A stretch of 64,000 nt of DNA from contig NZ_NTMH01000036.1 in NCBI RefSeq assembly GCF_002307475.1, positions 186,001-250,000 on the forward strand. Reading direction: 5' to 3'. Source of the DNA: Pantoea allii. GTDB lineage: Bacteria; Pseudomonadota; Gammaproteobacteria; Enterobacterales; Enterobacteriaceae. Below are positions 20,175 through 31,255 of the stretch, piece after piece. The notes below the pieces were generated by a model that was given only the letters and a program-made list of their open reading frames with translations, was not told the origin of the DNA and made no database searches. The first letter of the stretch is position 1; each line of letters opens with the position of its first letter. Position numbers and translations under genes: made by a program.

Positions 20175-21138
20175 AATGGTCGAATCCTTTATGGCGGAAT
20201 TCTGTCGGTTTGCCGTTGTCCAGCAGGGACAGTCCTTCTGACTCCGGTGCCATCTGGCCGATACAGGTGTAAGGCACGCCAAGATGACCCAGTGCCACGT
20301 CCAGCGCGCCGCGATTGACTTCCGGTACGCTAAAGCACAGTTCGTAGTCCTCTCCGCCGCTCAGCGCCCAGCGCAGTACCTGCGCGGCATCAAAGTTTTC
20401 ACGCAGTGCAGAAGACAGCGGCAGCGCATCAAGATTGATCCTGGCACCACAGCCGCTGGCTTTCAGCACATGACCCAAATCGGAGATCAACCCGTCCGAT
20501 AAATCAATGGCCGATGACGCCAGGGAACGCAACGACTGCCCCTGCAGAATGCGCGGCATCGGGCGCAAATGGCGCTTGATCAGGGCTTCATGTATCGCCG
20601 GATCGTCAATGCGACAGTGATGTTGTAATAACGCCAGTCCGGCGGCACTGTCACCCAGCGTGCCGGTCACGTAGATCCAGTCGCCCGGTTTAGCGCCCGA
20701 TCGTTTCAATGCTTTGCCGTGCGGGATCAAACCATGAATTCCCAGCGTCAGGCTGAGCGGCCCGCGCGTCGTGTCACCACCGACCAGTTGCATGTCGTAA
20801 TATTCCAGCAGGTCGAACAGGCTTTCGCTAAAGCTGCTTAACCAGGCTTCATTGACCTCAGGCAAGGTCATCGCCAGCGTCAGCCAGGCAGGATCGGCCC
20901 CCATTGCAGCCAAATCGCTCAGGTTAACCGCCAGAGATTTATAGGCTAAATCGGCAGGATGGATAGAAGGCAGGAAGTGGACGCCTGAAACCAGCGTATC
21001 GGTGCTGACCGCCAGCGTCTGTTTTTCGGGCACGCTAAGCAACGCGCAATCGTCGCCGATGCCGAGTTCGACATCACGGCGGCTCCGCGTTCTGCGGTTG
21101 AAGTAGCGTGCGATGAGTTCAAATTCACCACATGACAT
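20161..21138 (-). CDS. thiL: Thiamine-monophosphate kinase
   Basis: Phosphorylates thiamine monophosphate to thiamine diphosphate with ATP. The 325-residue protein (E. coli length) has the N-terminal GIGDDCALL, the metal-binding STDTLV, and GGDTTRGP, with the C-terminal SGGEDYEL typical of the PurM/AIR-synthase fold. The start at 21138 gives MSCGEFELI, matching the family; a Met at 21159 upstream is less likely. It sits downstream of nusB, separated by an intrinsic terminator, and overlaps pgpA. Confidence 0.96.
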   Translation of the reverse strand: MSCGEFELIARYFNRRTRSRRDVELGIGDDCALLSVPEKQTLAVSTDTLVSGVHFLPSIHPADLAYKSLAVNLSDLAAMGADPAWLTLAMTLPEVNEAWLSSFSESLFDLLEYYDMQLVGGDTTRGPLSLTLGIHGLIPHGKALKRSGAKPGDWIYVTGTLGDSAAGLALLQHHCRIDDPAIHEALIKRHLRPMPRILQGQSLRSLASSAIDLSDGLISDLGHVLKASGCGARINLDALPLSSALRENFDAAQVLRWALSGGEDYELCFSVPEVNRGALDVALGHLGVPYTCIGQMAPESEGLSLLDNGKPTEFRHKGFDHFDHR

Positions 21139-21164
21139 AATTGCGTTCCGCTTAACCATTAATG

Positions 21165-21187
21165 AAAAAGGCCGGCAAGCCGGCCTT
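21165..21187 (-). terminator. Intrinsic terminator after nusB
   Basis: On the minus strand the stem AAGGCCGGC/GCCGGCCTT (21168-21176 with 21179-21187) with a 2-base loop is followed by TTTTT. It lies between nusB and thiL, so thiL-pgpA depend on read-through or a promoter in the 54-base gap. NusB itself is an antitermination factor. Confidence 0.8.
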
Positions 21188-21192
21188 ATTGA

Positions 21193-21612
21193 TTATTTGC
21201 GTTGGGGTCTAATCTGTGGACCAGCTTTATCCAGTACGCCGTTGACAAATTTATGGCTGTCTTCGGCACCAAATACTTTCGCCAGTTCGATACCTTCGTT
21301 GATGGCCACTTTGTAGGGCACATCAGAACGCTTGCTCAATTCATACAGCGAAATACGCAGAATGGCTTTTTCCACCTGCCCCAGCTCTTCCAGCTGACGC
21401 GACAGATAGGGCTTCATTAAGCCATCCAGGTACGCGCTGTTGGTCGCCACACCGGTCAGCAGTTCGCGGAAATAGGTAATGTCGACGTCTTTGACGTCTT
21501 GTTCCGCCAGAAACTGGTATTCCACATCGGCAATGTCGTTGTTGGACAACTGCCAGGAGTAAAGCGCCTGGACAGCGCACTCACGGGCGCGACGACGAGC
21601 AGCAGGTTTCAC
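21193..21612 (-). CDS. nusB: Transcription antitermination factor NusB
   Basis: All-helical RNA-binding protein (139 aa, E. coli length) that joins NusE on boxA RNA during rRNA antitermination. The Arg-rich N-terminus ([19 protein letters not shown]) and [13 protein letters not shown] are near-invariant. Translation starts at GTG (21612), as in E. coli. It follows ribE by 19 bases on the same strand and ends at a terminator. Confidence 0.97.
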   Translation of the reverse strand: MKPAARRRARECAVQALYSWQLSNNDIADVEYQFLAEQDVKDVDITYFRELLTGVATNSAYLDGLMKPYLSRQLEELGQVEKAILRISLYELSKRSDVPYKVAINEGIELAKVFGAEDSHKFVNGVLDKAGPQIRPQRK

Positions 21613-21631
21613 AAAATTCCCCTTACAAAAA

Positions 21632-22102
21632 TCAGGCTTTAATGGCTTTCAATACGTTGATCATTTCAAGCGCGGTCAGGGCCGCTTCGGCACCTTTATT
21701 ACCCGCTTTGGTTCCAGCACGCTCAATGGCCTGCTCGATATTTTCGGTCGTCAGTACGCCAAATGCCACAGGAATATCACAGTCCATGGCAACGCTGGCA
21801 ATACCGGAGCTGGCTTCGCCTGCGACATATTCGAAGTGCGCAGTGCCACCACGAATCACGGTACCCAGAGCAATAACGGCATCGTATTTGCCGGTTTTTG
21901 CCAGCGCACGCGCTGCCAGCGGCAGTTCATAAGCACCAGGCACCCAGACAACGGTGATATTGTCATCGCTGACCTGGCCGATGCGCTTCAGGGCATCGAC
22001 TGCGCCGTCTAACAGGCTGTCATTGATGAAGTTGTTAAAACGCGCGATAACGATGGCAAGGTTTGCCTCAGGCGTTGCAACGGCAGCTTCGATAACTTTC
22101 AT
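21632..22102 (-). CDS. ribE: 6,7-dimethyl-8-ribityllumazine synthase
   Basis: Lumazine synthase (156 aa, also called RibH), forming the riboflavin precursor from the pyrimidine and butanone-phosphate substrates in an icosahedral particle. The motifs [29 protein letters not shown] and the catalytic-region IPVAFGVLT are intact. The start at 22102 has AAAGGA upstream; an open extension to 22156 is not used. It lies 90 bases downstream of ribD. Confidence 0.97.
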   Translation of the reverse strand: MKVIEAAVATPEANLAIVIARFNNFINDSLLDGAVDALKRIGQVSDDNITVVWVPGAYELPLAARALAKTGKYDAVIALGTVIRGGTAHFEYVAGEASSGIASVAMDCDIPVAFGVLTTENIEQAIERAGTKAGNKGAEAALTALEMINVLKAIKA

Positions 22103-22192
22103 ACATATCCTTTCAGGGGTTTGTTTGGCCCCGCGCAGGGGGGCGGATTCTAACATACTCTTTGACGGCGTGCTCTCGCTTTTCCGCCTCTG

Positions 22193-23296
22193 TTATTGCG
22201 GTGTCAGGGTCAGGCGCACATCGCTGCCGACCTGACGGATATCGCTGAAGGCAAAGACTGGCGCATCGGCCAACGCTGTCAGGCCCGCCAGCTGGCATAA
22301 ACCACGCGCGTCATTGCCGAGTAATTTCGGGGCGACATATAAAATCAGCTCATCAACCAGGCCTGCCTGAAGTAGCGCACCCGCCAGCGTGGCACCCGCT
22401 TCTACCCAGACGCTGTTAATTTGCCGCTGGCCCAGCACCATCATCAGGGCCACTAAATCCAGCTGGCTGTCGCGCAGCGGAACAGGAATTTGCGTGACCG
22501 TTTCGGGCCAGCGCAGATCGTCGGCCTGCTGACGCATCAGCCAGGTTTCGCCCAATTGTTCAATAAGTTTGTGCTGAGGCGTTACGCGATTCTGGCTATC
22601 GACGATCACTCTGACCGGCTGACGCAGCTGTGCTTCATCCACCAGACGCTGGCTGTCGCTGTCCAGTTCTGACCAGCGCACCGTTAACGAGGGATCATCC
22701 GCCAGAACCGTTGCGCTCGTGCTGAGGATGGCAGAGCTCTGGGCGCGCAACCGCTGTACATCCCGCCGGGCAGCCGCCGAGGTGATCCACTGGCTTTCAC
22801 CGTTTGCCATTGCTGTGCGGCCATCCAGCGATGCGCCCAGTTTTAACTGTATCCAGGGAAAGCCGGTGCGCATGCGTTTCAGAAAACCGCGATTCAGGGC
22901 TTCCGCTTCCTGCATCATCAGTCCGTGGCTGACCTCAATGCCCGCCTGGCGCAGACGATGCAATCCCCGCCCAGCCACCTGCGGATTGGGGTCCTGCATG
23001 GCAGCAACTACCCGCGTTACGCCAGCGGCAATAAGCGCGTCGCAACAGGGCGGCGTGCGGCCGTGATGGCTGCAGGGTTCCAGCGTCACATAGGCGGTCG
23101 CCCCCCGGGCGCGGTCACCCGCCATACGTAGCGCATGCACTTCTGCATGGGGTTCACCGGCGCGCTGGTGCCAGCCTTCTCCAACAATCTGGCCGTCGCG
23201 TACAATCACGCAGCCGACATTCGGATTGGGCGTGGTCGTAAAGCGGCCGCGCCGCGCCAGTTCCAGCGCGCGCGCCATAGCGTGTTCATCAGTCAT
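22193..23296 (-). CDS. ribD: Riboflavin biosynthesis deaminase/reductase
   Basis: Bifunctional enzyme (367 aa, E. coli length). The N-terminal cytidine-deaminase-like domain binds zinc through HAEVHAL and PCSHHGRTPPC; the C-terminal dihydrofolate-reductase-like domain (from about residue 147) reduces the ribosyl side chain using NADPH. It catalyses the second and third steps after GTP cyclohydrolase II. It is separated by 3 bases from nrdR and runs with ribE and nusB. Confidence 0.97.
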   Translation of the reverse strand: MTDEHAMARALELARRGRFTTTPNPNVGCVIVRDGQIVGEGWHQRAGEPHAEVHALRMAGDRARGATAYVTLEPCSHHGRTPPCCDALIAAGVTRVVAAMQDPNPQVAGRGLHRLRQAGIEVSHGLMMQEAEALNRGFLKRMRTGFPWIQLKLGASLDGRTAMANGESQWITSAAARRDVQRLRAQSSAILSTSATVLADDPSLTVRWSELDSDSQRLVDEAQLRQPVRVIVDSQNRVTPQHKLIEQLGETWLMRQQADDLRWPETVTQIPVPLRDSQLDLVALMMVLGQRQINSVWVEAGATLAGALLQAGLVDELILYVAPKLLGNDARGLCQLAGLTALADAPVFAFSDIRQVGSDVRLTLTPQ

Positions 23297-23299
23297 GAT

Positions 23300-23749
23300 T
23301 TAATCCTGTAATCTGGCAATCTCTTCGCCAAAATCACGCACATCTTCGAAGCTGCGATAAACGGAAGCAAAGCGAATATAGGCCACCTTATCGAGCTTTT
23401 TCAGTTCATCCATGACCAGGTTCCCAATCAGCTTGCTGGGGATTTCACGTTCACCGGTCGCGCGCAACTGGGTTTTAATATGGCTTACCGCACTCTCTAC
23501 CGCATCCGCACTGACCGGACGCTTTTCCAGCGCTTTCATCATGCCGCTGGCGAGTTTGTCTTCATTGAAAGGTTCACGCACATCGTTGCTTTTCACCACG
23601 CGCGGCATCACCAGCTCAGCCACTTCAAACGTCGTAAAACGCTCATGGCACACCAGACATTGACGACGGCGCCGCACTGATGAACCCTCACTAACCAGAC
23701 GAGAATCAATCACTTTAGTGTCTACAGCGGAGCAGAATGGGCAATGCAT
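23300..23749 (-). CDS. nrdR: Ribonucleotide reductase transcriptional repressor NrdR
   Basis: Zinc-ribbon plus ATP-cone repressor (149 aa) that shuts off nrd operons by sensing ATP/dATP. The zinc ligands are in MHCPFC and CLVCHERF; the ATP-cone spans about residues 49-139. The start at 23749 gives the conserved MHCPFC; an in-frame Met at 23764 is not used. It heads the nrdR-ribD-ribE-nusB series, which is conserved in enterobacteria. Confidence 0.97.
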   Translation of the reverse strand: MHCPFCSAVDTKVIDSRLVSEGSSVRRRRQCLVCHERFTTFEVAELVMPRVVKSNDVREPFNEDKLASGMMKALEKRPVSADAVESAVSHIKTQLRATGEREIPSKLIGNLVMDELKKLDKVAYIRFASVYRSFEDVRDFGEEIARLQD

Positions 23750-24292
23750 GACGTTTCCTGACACGAGATAAATAGGTCATACAGTGTAGCGCGAACTGCA
23801 GGTCAACAAAATCGATTCCCGTGCTTTACCCTGTCGTCCTTACAGCCTGAGGGAGCAAAACGCTCACGAAGACAAAAAGCAGGCCGCTTACCGCGTCATG
23901 CGCTAAATGTTATCCCCGGCAGCAGGCGTTATCTTTGCAAAGAAGCTGGCACAAACGCCGGTGCGGCTTGCTTATTGGCGATAACCCGGACGCAACGCGG
24001 CAGTGGGTTTACACGGCCGGATTACGCGACAGAAAGAATCTGGATGGGGACGTCAAGGGTGAACCTCAGGTCGTCAGACTATTCCGTTAACGGAAAAAGA
24101 AACGCCTGGTCGCTAAAGGCAGTCTTGACGCCATCGCTCACGTAGAAGATAACGTGATGTCGGCAACGGTCAGGTTAAAAGGCACGACCGGATACGTGAA
24201 CGCCATTGATTTCGATAAATCATTGCAGCCCCACGGACAACCTGTGCCGGGGCGGTTTTTAGGTATTTCTCTATAACGGAAAAGGATAAATG
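23750..24292. other. 543-base gap with no confident gene
   Basis: The nrdR promoter must be here. No intact gene is supported. Two overlapping reading frames look partly protein-like: one is open on the plus strand from about 23790 to 24139 without an ATG, the other encodes a tail at 24091-24276 and is interrupted by TAA at 24088-24090. Together they could be a decayed gene, since E. coli tsx and yajD, which neighbour yajI, are missing here. I recognise no family in the translations. Confidence 0.4.
24228..24260 (+). terminator. Possible terminator-like hairpin before yajI
   Basis: GCCCC (24228-24232) pairs with GGGGC (24249-24253), with further partial pairing inside, and is followed by GGTTTTT. 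It lies 33 bases upstream of the yajI start. The stem is imperfect, so confidence is low; it could end a transcript of the decayed upstream region or sit in the yajI leader. Confidence 0.35.
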
Positions 24293-24847
24293 ATGATCAG
24301 GACGGTTTGGGCACCTGCGGCCCTGTCGCTGGTTCTGTTGAGTGGTTGCAGCACAACGCAACAGCCGCAGGTGAAACAGCTCCATCAGGAAGTCAGCCAA
24401 CTCAATCAGCAGATGCAGCAGCTCACCAGCCAGGCAGGCGCGGTGGAGATTCAGGGACAGCTTAACGCGCACTCGCAGCAGGGCGCATGGCTATTACCGC
24501 AGGCCAATACGCCTGTTGAATTGCAAACCCAGGCCGGTACGTTGCGCTTATCGTTATCAAAGGTTGAGGCAGAAGCTGGCGGATCACGCGCTAACCTGAC
24601 TCTGCAGACACGCGATAATCAGCCGCTGCCTGCGCTGGAGGCCACCGTGGTGTGGGGCCAGCTTGACCCCGCAACGGGCAAGCCGCTTGAAGCCGACAGC
24701 CTGACTCAGACCATCGCGGTGCCCACCGCGCTGACGCCGCGCAGTTCGGTCACGGTTCCGTTACGTTTGAGCGGTATTACGCCAGAGCAGCTCGGCTATA
24801 TCCGGGTTCATCAGGTGCTGGCCAAAACGGCTGCGCCCTGGTCTTAA
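24293..24847 (+). CDS. yajI: DUF3251-type lipoprotein, YajI-like
   Basis: A 184-residue predicted lipoprotein. A signal peptide with lipobox LLSGC gives a mature N-terminus at Cys near residue 19, followed by a short Gln-rich coiled coil (QLHQEVSQLNQQMQQL) and a beta-rich domain. Position between nrdR and secF, on the opposite strand, matches E. coli yajI; the family assignment is from that order plus protein layout. Function is unknown. Two adjacent ATG codons (24290 and 24293) are possible; the second has better spacing from AAAGGA. Confidence 0.7.
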   Translation: MIRTVWAPAALSLVLLSGCSTTQQPQVKQLHQEVSQLNQQMQQLTSQAGAVEIQGQLNAHSQQGAWLLPQANTPVELQTQAGTLRLSLSKVEAEAGGSRANLTLQTRDNQPLPALEATVVWGQLDPATGKPLEADSLTQTIAVPTALTPRSSVTVPLRLSGITPEQLGYIRVHQVLAKTAAPWS

Positions 24848-24856
24848 CGACAAAAA

Positions 24857-24886
24857 AAAAGCCGCCAGATTGCGCTGGCGGCTTTT
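24857..24886. terminator. Bidirectional terminator between yajI and secF
   Basis: A 12-bp perfect stem AAAAGCCGCCAG/CTGGCGGCTTTT with a 6-base loop, flanked by A and T tracts (nine T on the minus strand), separates the convergent yajI and secF genes and can stop transcription from both. Confidence 0.92.
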
Positions 24887-24903
24887 CCATGATGCACAGA
24901 TTA

Positions 24904-25872
24904 TTACGGCAGGATGGAAGGCTGGTCTGCGCCCTCTTTCTCGACTTTCTGCACCAGCATGTGTTCGCGTTTCATGCCCAGCTTCAGCGCCAGCGCTGAA
25001 GAGACGTAAATCGATGAAATCGTACCAATAGTGACACCGATCAGCATGGTCAGCGAGAAGCCTTTCAGCAGCGCACCACCAAAGATGAACAGAATCAGGA
25101 TCATCGCCAACGTCGTCAGCGAGGTGATCAAGGTACGGCTCAAGGTCTGGGTCAGGGACACGTTGGTAATATCGTAAGAGGACCCGCGGCGGATCTTGCG
25201 GAAATTCTCACGAATACGGTCCGACACCACGATTTTATCGTTAAGCGAATAACCGATAACCGACATCAGCGAGGCCACAATGGTGAGGTCGATCTCCACC
25301 CGGAACAGCGACAGCAGGCCACAGGTGATGATCACGTCATGTGCCAGTGCCAGCACCGTCCCCAGCGCCAGACGCCACTCAAAGCGAATACCGATATAGA
25401 TCAGAATCGCAATCAGTGCCGACATCAAAGCTAACGCACCGGCCTGCGCCAGATCGCTGCCTACGCTGGGTCCAACAAACTCGATACGTTTTACCGTCGC
25501 GTTTTGCTGCGTGGTCTGGTTAATTACCGTCACCACTTTATTACCTAACTCGGTGCCTGCAGGGCCAGTAACTGGTGGCATACGCACCATCACGTCACGG
25601 CTGCTGCCAAAGTTCTGGATCAGCGGCTCCTGGAAACCGGCCTTAACCAGCTCGCCACGAATCGTGTCGAGATCGGCAGGTTTCTCCAGGTTGATCTCAA
25701 TCACCGTACCGCCGGTGAAATCGAGACCCCAGTTAAAGCCACGTACGCCAACAATGGCAATCGAGATGATGATTAACAATCCCGAAATAATAAATGCCAG
25801 CGTATCCCAGCGCATAAAGTCGACGACTTTACGGCCGTGGTTTAACTGCTCAATGTTATATTCCTGTGCCAC
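24904..25872 (-). CDS. secF: Protein translocase subunit SecF
   Basis: RND-type membrane partner of SecD (322 aa) that uses the proton gradient to drive late steps of Sec export. Six transmembrane helices with a large periplasmic loop between the first two; conserved [28 protein letters not shown] and GFSLTMLIG. Translation most likely starts at GTG 25872, giving [16 protein letters not shown], with GAGGAG six bases upstream. It lies 10 bases after secD. Confidence 0.96.
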   Translation of the reverse strand: MAQEYNIEQLNHGRKVVDFMRWDTLAFIISGLLIIISIAIVGVRGFNWGLDFTGGTVIEINLEKPADLDTIRGELVKAGFQEPLIQNFGSSRDVMVRMPPVTGPAGTELGNKVVTVINQTTQQNATVKRIEFVGPSVGSDLAQAGALALMSALIAILIYIGIRFEWRLALGTVLALAHDVIITCGLLSLFRVEIDLTIVASLMSVIGYSLNDKIVVSDRIRENFRKIRRGSSYDITNVSLTQTLSRTLITSLTTLAMILILFIFGGALLKGFSLTMLIGVTIGTISSIYVSSALALKLGMKREHMLVQKVEKEGADQPSILP

Positions 25873-25882
25873 AACGCACTCC

Positions 25883-27730
25883 TCAGATAGACAGCTTTTT
25901 GACGCGCTTGCCACCGTACATCAGGTTAATGATGGCGCGGGTACCGACAATCGATGTGAACATTGAGGTCGCGATACCAATAGCCGTTGTAATCGCAAAG
26001 CCCTTAATGGACCCCGTACCCACCGCATACAGAATCACCACTTTGATCAGGGTGGTTACGTTAGCATCGACAATACTGGAGAAGGCGCCTTTATAGCCCT
26101 CATGGATTGCCTGCTGTACGGAACGCCCGTTGCGCAGTTCTTCTTTAATACGTTCATTAATCAGTACGTTAGCATCGACTGCCACCGCCAGCGTCAGGAC
26201 GATACCGGCAATGCCTGGCATCGTCAGCGTCGCACCCGGTAACAGGGACATAATACCGACAATCAGCACCAGGTTTGCCAGCAGCGCGCTGGTGGCAATC
26301 AGGCCCACTTTCTTGTAGTACAGCACCATAAACAGGATAGAGGCGACCAGGCCCCACAGGCAGGCTTCCAGACCCTGAGTAATGTTCTGCTGACCCATGG
26401 TTGGACCGATGGTACGCTCTTCCACAATCTGGATAGGCGCAATCAGCGCACCAGCGCGCAGCAGCAGCGACAGCTGACGTGCTTCGTTCGGGTTGCCGAT
26501 ACCGGTAATACGGAAGCTGTTGCCAAGGCGCGACTGGATATTGGCGACGTTAATCACCTCTTCCTGTTTCACCAGAATGGCTCGACCGTTAGCATCTTTC
26601 TTACCGCTGTCTTTGTACTCCACAAAAAGGGTCGCCATCGGCTTACCGATGTTGTCCTTGGTGAAGTTAGACATAATATTACCGCCCGCGCCGTCCAGTG
26701 AAATGTTCACCTGAGGCTGGTTGTACTCATCCATGCTGGATGTGGAGTCGGTAATATGGTCCCCCGTCAGGATGACACGCTTATAGAGCACCACAGGGCG
26801 TCCGTCGCGCGTGTCTTTCACTTCCGAGTCGCCCGGTACGCGGCCACTGGCGGCGGCGCTTGGGTCCACGCTGGTGTTAACCAGACGGAATTCCAGCGTC
26901 GCTGTCGCGCCCAAAATCTCTTTGGCACGTGCGGTGTCCTGAATACCTGGCAGTTCAACCACGATGCGGTCAGAACCCTGACGCTGTACCAGGGGTTCAG
27001 CGACGCCCAGTTGGTTGACACGGTTACGCAGAATAGTGATGTTCTGTTGAACAGCGTATTCACGTGCTTCGCTGAGACGCGCATCGGTCATGGTGGCACG
27101 CAGCGAATCATCGCCGCTGCTGTTGATGACCAGATCCTGATGACGGGATGACAACCACTTCACCGCAGCATCGCGGCTGGCAGCATCACGGAAACGAATT
27201 TCCACGCCGTAGTTAGCAATCTTGTTGACGTTGGTATAGGGAATATTTTTTTCGCGCAGGTCGCTGCGCAGGCTGTCAGCATTCTGCTCTTGCAGTTTGC
27301 TCAGGGCAGTATCCATATCCACTTCCATCAGGAAGTGCACACCACCACGCAGATCGAGGCCAAGCTTCATTGGCTGTGCCGCCAGCAGAGCCAGCCAGCG
27401 CGGCGTTGCCGGTGCGAGGTTCAGGGCAACCACATAGTTTTCGCCCAGCGCTTTCATGATCGCTTCACGGGCGCGCAGTTGCACATCCGTATTGGCAAAA
27501 CGCGCAGTGATCGCGCCATTTTCCAGGGCAACAGACTTAGTTTGAATATTGTCTTGTTTTAATACGTTCTGAATTTGATCCAACGTTTGCTCACTGGCGG
27601 CGCTTCCGCGCGCGCCAGTGATCTGAACAGCCGGATCCTCACCATAAAGGTTGGGAAGTGCATACACCAGGCCAATGACAAGCACCACGACCAGCATTAT
27701 GTACTTCCACAAAGGATAACGATTTAACAC
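25883..27730 (-). CDS. secD: Protein translocase subunit SecD
   Basis: Large subunit (615 aa, E. coli length) of SecDF. After the first helix comes a long periplasmic domain (about 35-450) including the conserved [15 protein letters not shown], then five helices with [17 protein letters not shown] and GTGSIKGFA. It pulls preproteins across the membrane using the proton gradient. Starts at GTG (27730), as in E. coli, with AAGGGAA upstream. Part of the yajC-secD-secF run. Confidence 0.97.
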   Translation of the reverse strand: MLNRYPLWKYIMLVVVLVIGLVYALPNLYGEDPAVQITGARGSAASEQTLDQIQNVLKQDNIQTKSVALENGAITARFANTDVQLRAREAIMKALGENYVVALNLAPATPRWLALLAAQPMKLGLDLRGGVHFLMEVDMDTALSKLQEQNADSLRSDLREKNIPYTNVNKIANYGVEIRFRDAASRDAAVKWLSSRHQDLVINSSGDDSLRATMTDARLSEAREYAVQQNITILRNRVNQLGVAEPLVQRQGSDRIVVELPGIQDTARAKEILGATATLEFRLVNTSVDPSAAASGRVPGDSEVKDTRDGRPVVLYKRVILTGDHITDSTSSMDEYNQPQVNISLDGAGGNIMSNFTKDNIGKPMATLFVEYKDSGKKDANGRAILVKQEEVINVANIQSRLGNSFRITGIGNPNEARQLSLLLRAGALIAPIQIVEERTIGPTMGQQNITQGLEACLWGLVASILFMVLYYKKVGLIATSALLANLVLIVGIMSLLPGATLTMPGIAGIVLTLAVAVDANVLINERIKEELRNGRSVQQAIHEGYKGAFSSIVDANVTTLIKVVILYAVGTGSIKGFAITTAIGIATSMFTSIVGTRAIINLMYGGKRVKKLSI

Positions 27731-27755
27731 GGCAGTTCCCTTAGGGAAGTAAAAA

Positions 27756-28087
27756 TTACAGCGCCTTCATAGAACCTTTCGGCAGGACGGCAGCCACGAA
27801 ATCACGTTTGATAACCACTTCAGTAGTGTCGTTCAGCGCAATAGCAATGTAGCCGGTTTCTGCCACTTTTGTTACGCGACCCACCAGGCCACCGTTCGTC
27901 AGGACTTCATCACCTTTGGAGATAGAATCCATCAGCTTCTTGTGCTCTTTTGCACGCTTCTGCTGCGGGCGCAGGATCATGAAGTAAAAGATCAGGCCAA
28001 AGACGACCAGCATGATCACCAGAGAATACGGACTTCCCTGAGACGGTGCGCCTGCTGCAGCCACAGCGTCAGAAATGAAAAAGCTCA

Positions 28088-28088
<1 letters not shown>
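27756..28088 (-). CDS. yajC: Sec translocon accessory protein YajC
   Basis: Single-helix inner-membrane protein (110 aa) that associates with SecDF. One hydrophobic segment (about 20-38) is followed by [13 protein letters not shown] and the family signature around [11 protein letters not shown]. The ATG overlaps the tgt stop by one base and secD follows 25 bases downstream, so export genes are co-transcribed with the queuosine genes tgt and queA. Confidence 0.97.
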
Positions 28089-29266
<1,178 letters not shown>

Positions 29267-29280
29267 TCAAATTAAACAGA

Positions 29281-30351
29281 TCAGGCACCCACTTTTTCCT
29301 GCGGAGCCTGTGGGTTTTTGCTGATAAACATCGCGTCGCCGTAGCTGAAGAAACGGTATTCTTCCGCCACCGCCGCACGATAAGCAGCCATGGTGTGCTG
29401 ATAACCGGCAAAGGCCGATACCAGCATGATCAACGTCGATTCGGGCAGATGGAAATTGGTGATCAACGCATCAATCACCTGATACTCATAGCCCGGATAG
29501 ATAAAGATTTGGGTGTCATCGAAGAACGGCGCAATCAGCGCATCCTGGCTGGCTTTGGCTGCACTTTCCAGCGAGCGTACTGAGGTTGTCCCCACCGCGA
29601 CGACCTTGTTGCCACGGGCTTTACAGGCCAGCACCGCATCCACAACCTCCTGCGGAACTTCCGCATATTCGGCGTGCATATGGTGTTCTTCAATCGTTTC
29701 TACGCGCACCGGCTGGAACGTCCCTGCCCCAACGTGCAGGGTAACAAAGGCCATTTCAACGCCTTTGTCTTTCAGCGCCTGAATCAGGGGTTCATCAAAG
29801 TGCAGACCGGCGGTCGGGGCCGCGACGGCCCCCGGGCGGGCGCTGTATACCGTCTGGTAAAGCTCGCGATCGGCCTCTTCATCGGGACGATCAATATACG
29901 GCGGCAGCGGCATATGGCCTACGCTGTTGAGGATGTCCAGAACGGCCCGATCGTCCTCGAACGCAATCTCAAACAGAGCATCGTGGCGCGCGACCATCGT
30001 GGCGTTAACGCTTTCATCGTCGCCCAGCAGCAGCGCTGCGCCAGGCTTTGGCGCTTTGGACGCCCTCACGTGTGCCAGCACGCGCTTGTCATCAAGCATG
30101 CGCTCAACCAGCATTTCGATTTTACCGCCGCTTGCCTTGCGACCAAACACCCGGGCCGGGATCACGCGCGTGTTGTTAAACACCAGCAGATCGCCAGGTT
30201 GCAGCTTGTCCAGCACATCGGTAAACACGCCATGGCTCAGTGCACCACTTGTACCGTCCAGCGACAGTAAGCGGCAACCGCTACGCTGCGCCTGGGGATA
30301 ATGGGCGATAAGGGATTCGGGCAATTCAAAAGCAAAATCGGCGACACGCAT
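29281..30351 (-). CDS. queA: S-adenosylmethionine:tRNA ribosyltransferase-isomerase
   Basis: Transfers and isomerises the ribosyl part of SAM onto preQ1-modified tRNA, giving epoxyqueuosine; it follows Tgt in the pathway and precedes tgt in the operon. The 356-residue protein matches E. coli throughout, e.g. [23 protein letters not shown] and [12 protein letters not shown]-like [13 protein letters not shown]. The start at 30351 gives [14 protein letters not shown]; an upstream in-frame Met at 30384 is rejected. Confidence 0.97.
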   Translation of the reverse strand: MRVADFAFELPESLIAHYPQAQRSGCRLLSLDGTSGALSHGVFTDVLDKLQPGDLLVFNNTRVIPARVFGRKASGGKIEMLVERMLDDKRVLAHVRASKAPKPGAALLLGDDESVNATMVARHDALFEIAFEDDRAVLDILNSVGHMPLPPYIDRPDEEADRELYQTVYSARPGAVAAPTAGLHFDEPLIQALKDKGVEMAFVTLHVGAGTFQPVRVETIEEHHMHAEYAEVPQEVVDAVLACKARGNKVVAVGTTSVRSLESAAKASQDALIAPFFDDTQIFIYPGYEYQVIDALITNFHLPESTLIMLVSAFAGYQHTMAAYRAAVAEEYRFFSYGDAMFISKNPQAPQEKVGA

Positions 30352-30452
30352 GACAGACTTCTTACTCAGAAAAACAGGCGGCACAGTTTAGCGGAAAATC
30401 GCTCAATTCTGAACAACTGGCTGCGCAAAGCGAGTTGCGCTTATAATGGCGC

Positions 30453-31034
30453 ATGAATTTTCTTGCTCATCTTCACTTAGCCCATCTTGCAGACAGCTCG
30501 CTACTCGGCAATCTGATGGCGGATTTCGTTCGCGGTGCGCCGCATCAACACTGGCCCAAACCGGTGGCCGACGGCATTCTGATGCATCGTCGCCTGGATG
30601 TTATGACCGATGCCTTGCCGGAAGTGCGAGAGGCGCGTCAGCGGTTTCGGGCTGAAACCTACCGTGTCGCGCCCATTACCCTGGATGTTATCTGGGACCA
30701 TTTTCTGGCGCGCCACTGGGATCGCTTTCATCAGGCACACACGTTGCAACAATTTACCGCCAAAGCCGAAAGCGAAATCCTTCCGCAACTGGCGGCCACG
30801 CCTGACGAATTTAAAGCCCTCAATGCGGTGATGTGGCGTGAACGCTGGTTCGAGCATTACGCTGATCCACAGCGTCTTGAACGGGTGCTGAACGGGATGG
30901 CGAGCCGTCGGCCAAAACTGGCCGCTCTGCGCGACTCTTACCACGACTTTAGGGCGCATTATGCTGCGTTTGAAGCCTGCTTTTTCCAGTTTTATCCGCG
31001 CCTGATGACCCTGGCTGTCGAGCAGCAGCTATAA
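30453..31034 (+). CDS. acpH: Acyl carrier protein phosphodiesterase
   Basis: Removes the 4'-phosphopantetheine arm from holo-ACP. The 193-residue protein (E. coli length) opens with the conserved MNFLAHLHLAHLA, carries HRRLDVMTD, TLDVIWDHFLARHW and the NGMASRRPKL motif of this HD-related family. Divergent from queA. No Shine-Dalgarno is visible, and a TATAAT hexamer ends only 5 bases before the ATG (30442-30447), which raises the possibility of a near-leaderless transcript. Confidence 0.95.
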   Translation: MNFLAHLHLAHLADSSLLGNLMADFVRGAPHQHWPKPVADGILMHRRLDVMTDALPEVREARQRFRAETYRVAPITLDVIWDHFLARHWDRFHQAHTLQQFTAKAESEILPQLAATPDEFKALNAVMWRERWFEHYADPQRLERVLNGMASRRPKLAALRDSYHDFRAHYAAFEACFFQFYPRLMTLAVEQQL

Positions 31035-31255
31035 CCTCCCCTCCTTTTTACATCGGGTTTGTGAGCGCTTTTCATTGCACCATCAACCTGTAACGCTGAA
31101 AAAGCGCGCAGTCAGTCATACAGCCGTATTGCCATTACTTCCGGTCTGCGGCTTAATAAGCCTTGCTTAACTATGATTTACGTTGCTCTCACTGTCAGAC
31201 CGCCTGTTCAGGCGCTTCCTTTATCCGATATGGTTTAAAATCATAAGAGGGAAAC

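Noticed and set aside
20043-20282. pgpA starting at the ATG at 20282
   Set aside because: Would overlap thiL by about 120 bases and add residues with no family similarity.
31192-31209. Pho box before the inositol-phosphatase-family gene
   Set aside because: The two CTGT repeats are separated by 6 instead of 5 bases and the second is degenerate.
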